From Bacteroidales bacterium (GTDB lineage Bacteria > Bacteroidota > Bacteroidia > Bacteroidales > VadinHA17): a DNA stretch of 56,774 nucleotides. Positions 29,367-36,475 of the stretch are shown here, one piece after another. Position 1 is the stretch's first letter. Each line of letters starts with the position of its first letter. The stretch spans positions 1-56,774 of the forward strand of contig JAFGLJ010000018.1 of assembly GCA_016928075.1 (NCBI GenBank), read 5' to 3'. The position numbers and the translations under genes are program-made. The notes beneath the pieces were generated by a model. That model saw only the letters and a list, made by a program, of their open reading frames with translations. It was not told the DNA's origin and did no database searches.

Positions 29367-31214
29367 TTACTTAATTATTATTTCGTCGCAGAAGAGCCAT
29401 GCTTTGCCACCAGGATTTTCATACCATGAAGGGTTCTCTTTGATATTTGCCGCAAATATTTTGAGGTATCTTGTTTCCCAGTCAATGCTTATACCTGCAG
29501 TTTGAATATTGAGGGTTTCAGATGGACCGAAGGGGCCTTCGAGCCTTAGAGGTTCGCTGTAACTTTTACCATCATCGGAATATCTAACTTCCACATATTC
29601 AGGGCCGAAGATCCAGCTGCCGGGGCTATTTAGAAATCTGATCTCCACGGTATTTACCATTCTTATTTTTCCAAGGTCAATCTCAGCATCCAGGTCATCC
29701 TGTTCAAAACCCAGCCAGCAGCCATCGGAGTGGGAACGAGAGCCGGCTATATTATCAAGTAAACTCCGGGCTCCGCCTGCATAATATTTAGTATCAGGAT
29801 CTGTTTCAAGTTTGATATCAGCGCCACCGGCTGAATTTTCCAGTTTAATATCTACAGGTATATCGTCTCTTGATGAATGCTCCCATTCCAGGTATTCACC
29901 TGTCATTTGTTCCAATATATTGGGATATTCTTCAGCAAGGTTTTCTGATTCGGTGGAATCCTCTTCAAGGTTTGAAAGAAAGATACGATCCTTTAACTTA
30001 TCCAGGGGTATCTTACCGGACGGATCAACCGGCAGGCCTATCAGCTTCCAGTTATTTTTCATTACAGCCCACTGGCTTCCGAGTTTCCAGTGCAATGTCC
30101 TTTCATCCAGGGATTCATTTTCCAGGATTGGATTGCTTAAATCGATTCCCTCGGCATCATCAGGGATACTATCAACATTACAGAATGCTGCAATTGTAGG
30201 TAAAAGGTCAATACTGTGGCAGATCTGATTTCTCACCTGCCCTTCGGGTATAATACCGGGCCAGCTTATGATTGCGGGAACCCTTATGCCCCCCTCGAAC
30301 AATGAAGTTTTGCCTCCCCTGAAAGGGCCGGCACTTCCGCCTCCCCCGAATGTACGGGTTTCGTATGAATGTCCATGATCTGATAGAAATATAACCAATG
30401 TTTTATCTCGTAATTCAAGGTCTTCGAGTAACTTGATCAATTTACCTATATTCTCATCAGCAGTTGATAAAAAGGCCGCATAATTCCGCCTTGGCATTTC
30501 GAGATCCTCATAATGACTTCGCCATTCCTGAGTTGGCTGCAGAGGATAATGTGGAACATTGATAGCGTAGTACAGGAAAAGGGGATAATTCTTATTCTTA
30601 ATAATAAACTTTTCAGCCTTTTCATACATTAGATCGGGAAAGAATTCCCCTTCCCTGTAAATTTCTTTCCCATTTTCCCAGAGGTCGTGCCTGTTAGGTC
30701 CATTCCAGTAGAAGAAATGTGAATAATTATCAATGCAACCTCCCATGTGGCCGAAACTATAATCAAAACCCTGGGACAGGGGCATTGTTTCTTCTGAATA
30801 ACCAAGATGCCATTTTCCTATATGAGCTGTTCTATAGCCATTTTGTTTCAGCATTTCAGCTATCGTAATCCTGGAATAAGGCATTCCCGGATTTCCGGGT
30901 TGCGATGAAACGTTGCCAGGCACACCCGCAGAAAGCGGGCTTGTACCTGTCAGGATGCATGCCCTCGAAGGTGAACATATTGCTGACCCTGCATAAAAAC
31001 GTGTAAACCGAATACCCTCATATGCCAGTTTGTCGAGATTGGGTGTAGCCAGGTCAGTGGCCCCGTATACATTGACGTCAACAGAGCCCTGGTCATCGGT
31101 GAGTATTATGATTACATTCGGTTTTTCAGTTTCCGACCTCTCTGAAGAGCAGGAAGAGAGTATGAGGCTAAGGCTAAGGCTAAGGCTGAGGATTGAGGAT
31201 GCTAATATTTTCAT
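29367..31214 (-). CDS. Cys-type sulfatase with C-terminal discoidin-like domain, lipoprotein
   Basis: 615 aa. Lipoprotein signal with lipobox LSSC (Cys22); the hydrophobic core is a Leu-Ser repeat (LSLSLSLSL) encoded by a hexamer array. Sulfatase signature FYAGSAICSPSRACILTG, with Cys80 the formylglycine precursor and Arg84; metal residues in VIIILTDDQG and VIFLSDHGHS. After the sulfatase core (to about 455) comes a sandwich domain with SHSDGCWLGFEQDDLDAEIDLG and an EVRYSDDGKSYSEPLRL segment, like an F5/8 type C carbohydrate-binding module. Likely desulfates polysaccharides at the cell surface. Needs an anaerobic maturase not encoded here. Confidence 0.9.
   Translation of the reverse strand: MKILASSILSLSLSLSLILSSCSSERSETEKPNVIIILTDDQGSVDVNVYGATDLATPNLDKLAYEGIRFTRFYAGSAICSPSRACILTGTSPLSAGVPGNVSSQPGNPGMPYSRITIAEMLKQNGYRTAHIGKWHLGYSEETMPLSQGFDYSFGHMGGCIDNYSHFFYWNGPNRHDLWENGKEIYREGEFFPDLMYEKAEKFIIKNKNYPLFLYYAINVPHYPLQPTQEWRSHYEDLEMPRRNYAAFLSTADENIGKLIKLLEDLELRDKTLVIFLSDHGHSYETRTFGGGGSAGPFRGGKTSLFEGGIRVPAIISWPGIIPEGQVRNQICHSIDLLPTIAAFCNVDSIPDDAEGIDLSNPILENESLDERTLHWKLGSQWAVMKNNWKLIGLPVDPSGKIPLDKLKDRIFLSNLEEDSTESENLAEEYPNILEQMTGEYLEWEHSSRDDIPVDIKLENSAGGADIKLETDPDTKYYAGGARSLLDNIAGSRSHSDGCWLGFEQDDLDAEIDLGKIRMVNTVEIRFLNSPGSWIFGPEYVEVRYSDDGKSYSEPLRLEGPFGPSETLNIQTAGISIDWETRYLKIFAANIKENPSWYENPGGKAWLFCDEIIIK
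31164..31193. repeat. Hexamer array (AAGGCT/GAGGCT), copy 2, coding
   Basis: GAGGCT, AAGGCT three times, GAGGAT... On the minus strand the units read as Ser-Leu codons in the sulfatase signal peptide. Being 6 bp long, unit gain or loss keeps the frame but changes the length of the hydrophobic core by two residues. Confidence 0.9.
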
Positions 31215-31279
31215 GTTAACAGATTATTTTATTATGCTAAGATACATGAAACTGGAATAATGGATTAAATAAACCGACC

Positions 31280-31307
31280 CTCCCTGCCCCCTGCCCCCTG
31301 CTCCAAG
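31280..31307. repeat. CTCCCTG heptamer array, short
   Basis: CTCCCTG, CCCCCTG, CCCCCTG, CTCCAAG in register, in the 161-bp divergent gap between the sulfatase and the M24 peptidase and about 15 bp upstream of the candidate M24 promoter. Confidence 0.85.
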
Positions 31308-31320
31308 CTGCTAATAAACA

Positions 31321-31351
31321 TTTTTATTATCTCGGGAATAGCATAACTTTA
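31321..31351 (+). promoter_or_regulatory. Candidate promoter of M24 peptidase gene
   Basis: TTTT at 31321-31324, 19-bp spacer, TAACTTTA at 31344-31351; close to TTTG / TAnnTTTG. The start codon is 25 bp downstream of the -7 element. Confidence 0.4.
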
Positions 31352-31375
31352 TGAAAACACAAAAACCCACCCGAA

Positions 31376-32650
31376 ATGAAAAACACACGCCGTGAATTTA
31401 TCAGGATAGGAGGTCTTTCCATTGCAGCCACAGGCCTTGTTGCTCCTTTTTTGAAATCATGTGCAGAGCAGGGCACAGAAAGCAAAGAACATGACCTGTT
31501 GAATGAGATTAAAGATGTGGAGCCTCTTAATGAAAAGGATTATGAGAGGAGGATTAATCGTCTTGTCGATTCTATGATAAAGGAGGATATCGAAGCATTG
31601 TTTATTGAAGGAAGTACCAACCTTAGATACTTTTTCAATATTTCCTGGTGGTTAAGTGAGAGAACATTCGGACCTGTGATTAATACAAAAAGGGAACCGA
31701 TATGGATATGCCCGGGTTTTGAGCTTGAAAGGGCAAAAGAACAAATTCCTGAAGGCCATGAGATAAGAATATGGGCGGAGCATGAATCTCCTTTTGATCT
31801 GCTGGCACAGATAGTGAGCGACCTTGGGATAAGCAAAAGCAAGGTAGCTATGGGCCCTGCTGTGAGAAGCTTCATTTCTGAAGGTTTCCAGCGAGCTTTA
31901 GGGAGCGATCTCAAAGATGGGAGTATGGCGGTAAACATGGTTAGAGCCATAAAAACGGAGAAGGAGCTCGGATATATGGATCTGGCAAATATGATTACAA
32001 AGAAAGCATACAGATATGGCTTCAGCAAGCTGGAAGAAGGAATGACAAGGGAAGAACTGGCTGATCACATAAGATTTGCTCATTCTGAAATGGGAACAAG
32101 TGGAAGCGGGGGTCCTTATTTTGGTTTTACATCAGCTTTCCCACATGGAACAAGCCAGGTGAGGCACCTGCATGACGGGGATATTGTGCTTGTTGACGGT
32201 GGATGTTCGGTTGAGGGCTTCAGGAGTGATGTGACACGTACCATTGTTTTTGGAAAACCGAACGACCGGCAGAAAGAGGTGTTCAATGCTGTCCTAAAAG
32301 CACAGCAGGAGGCTCATAAAGTCATTAAACCGGGTGTTCCATGCGGCGAAATTGACCGGGTCGCCAGGAAAGTGATAGAGGATGCAGGGTTCGGCACAGG
32401 TTATAAATATTTTGCCCACAGGTTGGGTCACGGTATAGGAATGGACGGACATGAATATCCTTACCTTGTGAAAGATAATCCCTTGTTGCTGCAACCGGGT
32501 ATGACATTCAGCAATGAGCCGGGTATCTATATATACGGGGAGTTTGGTGTAAGGATTGAAGATTGTTTTGTAGTTACCGAGGACGGTGCCAAGATGTTGG
32601 GAGGGATGTTGACGCAGGATATTGAACATCCATTCGGCAACCTTGATTGA
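31376..32650 (+). CDS. M24-family metallopeptidase (Xaa-Pro aminopeptidase-like), Tat-exported lipoprotein
   Basis: 424 aa. The N-terminus combines a twin-arginine signal (TRREFIRIGG) with a lipobox-like LKSC (Cys29), so the folded enzyme is probably exported by Tat and lipid-anchored. The C-terminal pita-bread domain has all five metal ligands: Asp in DIVLVDGGCSVEGF and RSDVTRT, His in HRLGHGIGMDGHE, Glu in SNEPGIYIYGEFG and RIEDCFVVTEDG. It releases N-terminal residues, probably before proline. The combination with the M3 and S41 peptidases in the same region suggests periplasmic peptide use. Single plus-strand gene between minus-strand operons. Confidence 0.88.
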   Translation: MKNTRREFIRIGGLSIAATGLVAPFLKSCAEQGTESKEHDLLNEIKDVEPLNEKDYERRINRLVDSMIKEDIEALFIEGSTNLRYFFNISWWLSERTFGPVINTKREPIWICPGFELERAKEQIPEGHEIRIWAEHESPFDLLAQIVSDLGISKSKVAMGPAVRSFISEGFQRALGSDLKDGSMAVNMVRAIKTEKELGYMDLANMITKKAYRYGFSKLEEGMTREELADHIRFAHSEMGTSGSGGPYFGFTSAFPHGTSQVRHLHDGDIVLVDGGCSVEGFRSDVTRTIVFGKPNDRQKEVFNAVLKAQQEAHKVIKPGVPCGEIDRVARKVIEDAGFGTGYKYFAHRLGHGIGMDGHEYPYLVKDNPLLLQPGMTFSNEPGIYIYGEFGVRIEDCFVVTEDGAKMLGGMLTQDIEHPFGNLD

Positions 32651-32655
32651 AGAAG

Positions 32656-33180
32656 TTAATTCCCGGGATTAAACATCTGGAACATTATTTCATCTACAAA
32701 CCCCTTGTTATCCCTTATCCATTCTTTTTTACGACCTATTTCAACGAATCCAATTTTAGTGAACAGGGCAACTGAAGGTTTATTATCTTCCGTAATATTA
32801 CAGTAAAGCTGATGCAACTTGAGGTGGTTGAAACAATAATTGGCGAGACACCTTATTGACATCTCCGCATATCCTTTTCTTCTTTCTTCAACGTCGGCTA
32901 TAAGCACACCTACTCCTGCCCGCAGATGAAAGGGGTCAAAGTCAAAAAGATCAATGGTGCCAATGGTTTTACCGGTTGCAATGATATCAATCATGAACCT
33001 TAACTGGCCGGTTTCAAAGACACTTTTACTGGAATTTTCGATGTATTTTCTTAGGATGTACTTTGAAAATGGACTTAATGTATTGCTTATCTGCCAGATA
33101 CCAGGATCATTTTCCCATTCGTAAAGAATGGCGAGGTCTTCCGGTTCCGGAGCTCTAAGTTTTATCTTGTCATATATCAT
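32656..33180 (-). CDS. GNAT (RimJ/RimL-type) acetyltransferase
   Basis: 174 aa. RimL-type GNAT features: LRAPEPEDLAILYEWENDPGIW near the N-terminus, a beta-strand pair IGTIDLFDFDPFHLRAGVGVLI, the acetyl-CoA loop EERRKGYAEMSIRCL, and NKPSVALFTKIGFVEIGRKKEWI at the C-terminus. Closest in style to SpeG (spermidine acetyltransferase) but the substrate cannot be assigned. The start codon overlaps the stop of the upstream TPR-PD40 gene by 4 bp, so it is translated with that envelope-protein operon. Confidence 0.85.
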   Translation of the reverse strand: MIYDKIKLRAPEPEDLAILYEWENDPGIWQISNTLSPFSKYILRKYIENSSKSVFETGQLRFMIDIIATGKTIGTIDLFDFDPFHLRAGVGVLIADVEERRKGYAEMSIRCLANYCFNHLKLHQLYCNITEDNKPSVALFTKIGFVEIGRKKEWIRDNKGFVDEIMFQMFNPGN

Positions 33181-35093
33181 TGATTACTTCTTCTTATGAC
33201 TGTTTTAACCCATAGATCATCCGGATAACCAAGTCTGATAAGTTCATCCCTTCTTCTGTAGGCCTCCTCTTTTGCATCGAATCTGCCGGTGGTGTACCTG
33301 TAGAACTTGTCATCTTCGTTATATACTACGGTAACATCGGCATATTCAAAGAAACTTACATCAACCGGGTTGTACAGAGCCATTAATTGAACGGTATAGT
33401 ATAGAACCTCTGTATTACTTGAATCTGAATCGCTTACATCCCTTACAATAACGTCGGTTACAAGTATTGATGAATCGATGGCATCTATTACCTGCACCTT
33501 TGTGAAATCAATCTTTCGGACTTTTTCAGCCACATAGTCTGGATCGGGTTCGAGAGTTATATTTATTATTTCTTCTTTTGAGGGATGATCGTGTAAAATT
33601 GTTACCTTTTCTGTAACACTGAGATATGCCAGGCCTTCGTAGGTAAGTAAGTATTCATCCGGTTTAACAATAAAGCTGTATAAACCCGTTGATTTATTGG
33701 GGTAACCAATATCTATTGTATCCTCTTCGGTTATGCTGTATAGTATTATCCTGTAGTCGTCATTAAACTCTATCGTAGTATCCCTGAGGCTTAAGGTACC
33801 TTTTATCTCGAATGTAGGTAGAGACTGTTTTTTATCAAGTTCAAGGTAAAACAGATCTTTCTCCTTGTATCCCTTAACCATGGAATAGTATGCATTCTGA
33901 CCATTATTCACCGGGTTAAGAAAGAGATCATCATCAGGCGTATTAAGAGGATACCCTTCATTGGAAGGGCTGCTCCATACACCACCTACTTGCCTCGAAC
34001 TGAATATGTCATATCCTCCCATGTTTACGTGACCCTCGGAGCTGAAATAGAGGGCAGAACCATTCATCGTTATAAAGGGAGTATCTTCGTTGAAAGGAGT
34101 ATTAATAACCGGGCCGATGTTTTTTGCTTCTCCCCATTCACCTCTTGAATTCTTTTCTGCTACATATATATCAAGGCCACCCTCGCCACCGTCCCTGTTG
34201 GATGTAAAATAGAGTTTAGATCCATCCGGTGAAACACATGCATGAGATTCATAGAACCTGGTATTAATATTACGGTTCAGCTTCTTAATCTCTGACCATT
34301 TACCATTTTCGAAGGAAGACATATAAATATTACCATCGAAATCATCATTCTTATAGAGGTAAAGCTCTGTGCCATCAATATTAAGGGAGTTTGATGCACA
34401 ATCTGTTTCTCCTCCCAGCTGGGCAGTGATGTCTACAGGTTCACCCCATTCCCCTCCATTTTTTCTTATGAAATAGATTGTATTCTCAAGGCCTCTTTTT
34501 TCAGTATATACCAGTGTATTACCATTGCCACTGACAGCAGGATTGATATTCACAGAGCCCAGGTTAATTCCGGGGCCGAGGTTTTGCTTATTAAATTCGA
34601 CGGGTTTCTCTAAAAAAGTCATTGCAGTACGGCATGCACTCATCTGCTGGTCTATAAAATCAGCATTTTCAAGCATTTCCCTATCTGACATCAGCTCCTT
34701 CAGCCTGGCATATGTTTCCATGGCTTTCTCAAACTCGTAGTTTATTCTGTAAGCTGAGGCAAGAGCAAAGTAGGCTTCCAGTGGTGCCCTTGTTTCCCTG
34801 AAGGAACCAGGATTAGCATAATAGCTGGCATTTTCAACAGCTTCTTCGAGGTAGGGTATTGCCTTGGTTTTCTCATCAGGAATATGCAGGAAACAATTGC
34901 CTATCTTAAACTTAATATTGGCATTATCTGCCATATAGTCATCCAGTATAAGGTAAAGGGGATTTGCCAGCTCATATTCACCGAAAAGGTAATGAGACTC
35001 GGCCTCAAGGTATATATCACGTAAATCATCATTCTGTGCAAATACATTTAGCGTACAAATGAGCATTATGACAGACAGGATACTCTTATGCAT
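33177..35093 (-). CDS. TPR-PD40 envelope protein with C-terminal SPOR-like domain
   Basis: 638 aa, signal peptide ending NVFAQ (about residue 20). Residues about 25-160 are TPR-like helices, 165-415 a PD40/WD40-like beta-propeller with repeated LYFTSNRDGGEGGLDIYV and LYFSSEGHVNMGGYDIFSS blades, 420-530 a small beta-sandwich, and the last about 75 residues (YYTVQLMALYNPVD... YRYTTGRFDAKEEAYRRRDEL) resemble a SPOR peptidoglycan-binding domain. Same architecture start as PorE/OmpA-like PD40 proteins of the phylum but with SPOR in place of OmpA. Paralogue of the two genes upstream; 7 bp behind 35101-36378. Role in envelope organisation is inferred. Confidence 0.8.
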   Translation of the reverse strand: MHKSILSVIMLICTLNVFAQNDDLRDIYLEAESHYLFGEYELANPLYLILDDYMADNANIKFKIGNCFLHIPDEKTKAIPYLEEAVENASYYANPGSFRETRAPLEAYFALASAYRINYEFEKAMETYARLKELMSDREMLENADFIDQQMSACRTAMTFLEKPVEFNKQNLGPGINLGSVNINPAVSGNGNTLVYTEKRGLENTIYFIRKNGGEWGEPVDITAQLGGETDCASNSLNIDGTELYLYKNDDFDGNIYMSSFENGKWSEIKKLNRNINTRFYESHACVSPDGSKLYFTSNRDGGEGGLDIYVAEKNSRGEWGEAKNIGPVINTPFNEDTPFITMNGSALYFSSEGHVNMGGYDIFSSRQVGGVWSSPSNEGYPLNTPDDDLFLNPVNNGQNAYYSMVKGYKEKDLFYLELDKKQSLPTFEIKGTLSLRDTTIEFNDDYRIILYSITEEDTIDIGYPNKSTGLYSFIVKPDEYLLTYEGLAYLSVTEKVTILHDHPSKEEIINITLEPDPDYVAEKVRKIDFTKVQVIDAIDSSILVTDVIVRDVSDSDSSNTEVLYYTVQLMALYNPVDVSFFEYADVTVVYNEDDKFYRYTTGRFDAKEEAYRRRDELIRLGYPDDLWVKTVIRRSNQ

Positions 35094-35100
35094 TGCAGAC

Positions 35101-36378
35101 TTACTTGAATTTTATTAAATAAATATCATCCTTACCAAAGCCCTTCCCTTCCCTGTGAACAGAAATATATCCGGACCGACCGCTGTTCACCGGCATAAAG
35201 AATACATCATCGTCAGAACTGTTTATTGGGTAACCAAGGTTTTCAGGTTTTGACCAGTTGTTATTATCAAGTTTTTCTGATCTGAAAAGGTCGAATCCTC
35301 CCATATTGTAATGACCCTGTGAGCAGAAAAACAATTGTTTAGCATTATTGATAAGGAATGCCCTGTCTTCATTGAACGGGGTATTTATTACAGGTCCGAG
35401 ATTTACCGGTTCTCCCCATTCGCCCACCCCGTTTTTATATGATATATAAAGATCAAGTCCTCCCATACCGCCCGGGCGGTTGGATGAAAAGATCAATGCT
35501 GACCCATCTTCTGTAACAAAAGCATGTGATTCCCAGTAACTGGTATTAATATTACCAGATAGTGGTTTTGCAGGAGACCATTTCTCACCATCGTATTTGC
35601 TATAATAAATATCACTTTCGATGTTATTATCCTGTGACAGGTACAGAGTATTTCCATTATCTGCCAGGCAGGAGATATAAAGATCTCCATCTGATTTAAG
35701 ATCAGGTATAATATTTACCGGATCGGTCCACCTGTTTTTTTCTTTAGTGGAGAAAAAAACAGCATCATAAAATTTCAGTGACGACATATATGCAAAGCGT
35801 AACCCATCGGAAGAAATTATTGGATTAAAGTTGTTGTTTTCATCGTTAAACCTCTCTCCTATATTTTCCTCTTCAAATTTTACGGGATTATCCATTATAC
35901 TCTTAGCATCATCGCATACATTTATTTGATGATCGATAAACAAAATATTGTCAGTGTCATCTTCCAGCAGTGTTTCACGATACTTTTTATAAGCCTCTTT
36001 TGCTTTTTCAAACTGGTAATTTATTCTGTATGCATTACCGAGAAAGTACCATGCGGTATAAGGAGCCGTTGTCTGGCGAAGTGATCCTTCCCTGTAGGAT
36101 GCCTCGGAGTTTTTTGTTGCTTCTTCAAGATATTCAATTGCCAGGTGCTTACTGCCCGGAATACCAAGATAACATATGCCAATCCTGTATGCAAGGTTAT
36201 AATTTTCCGGATAGGTCTCATATAAATCGAGATAATAAAACAGGGCATCGGTATAATCTTCAAACATTAAGAAATACTCAGCTTCAAGAAAGGTTTCCTG
36301 GTCTTTCTTGAGATTCTGGGATAGAAGATCCACATTCATTATTAAAATCAGAAACAGACTTATCAGTATTCGATTCAT
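35101..36378 (-). CDS. TPR-PD40 envelope protein, short form
   Basis: 425 aa, signal peptide ending LLSQ (about residue 21). It contains only the TPR-like helices (about 25-160) and the PD40 propeller (165-425), with blades such as LIFSSNRPGGMGGLDLYIS and LFFCSQGHYNMGGFDLFRS, and stops after the propeller. It is a paralogue of the proteins on both sides and lacks their C-terminal modules; the end is clean, with no sign of frameshift. Leads the operon that continues with 33177-35093 and the acetyltransferase; a promoter candidate is at 36401-36431. Confidence 0.8.
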   Translation of the reverse strand: MNRILISLFLILIMNVDLLSQNLKKDQETFLEAEYFLMFEDYTDALFYYLDLYETYPENYNLAYRIGICYLGIPGSKHLAIEYLEEATKNSEASYREGSLRQTTAPYTAWYFLGNAYRINYQFEKAKEAYKKYRETLLEDDTDNILFIDHQINVCDDAKSIMDNPVKFEEENIGERFNDENNNFNPIISSDGLRFAYMSSLKFYDAVFFSTKEKNRWTDPVNIIPDLKSDGDLYISCLADNGNTLYLSQDNNIESDIYYSKYDGEKWSPAKPLSGNINTSYWESHAFVTEDGSALIFSSNRPGGMGGLDLYISYKNGVGEWGEPVNLGPVINTPFNEDRAFLINNAKQLFFCSQGHYNMGGFDLFRSEKLDNNNWSKPENLGYPINSSDDDVFFMPVNSGRSGYISVHREGKGFGKDDIYLIKFK

Positions 36379-36400
36379 TTCCCCGGAGATTTGATCATAA

Positions 36401-36431
36401 CAAAAATATTAAAATATTGATAATATAAAAA
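36401..36431 (-). promoter_or_regulatory. Candidate promoter of the short TPR-PD40 gene
   Basis: On the minus strand TTTT (36431-36428), 19-bp spacer, TATTTTTG (36408-36401), a full match to TAnnTTTG. The start codon lies 23 bp downstream of the -7 element. Confidence 0.55.
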
Positions 36432-36460
36432 CCTGTACTAACATATGCGATATCAGGTTT
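36429..36460 (-). terminator. Weak hairpin after the long TPR-PD40 gene
   Basis: AAACCTG and CAGGTTT arms (7 bp, 18-nt loop) followed by TTATATT on the minus strand, 16 bp after the stop of the gene at 36476. It overlaps the -33 region of the next promoter. Confidence 0.4.
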
Positions 36461-36475
36461 GGATATTACTTAAGC

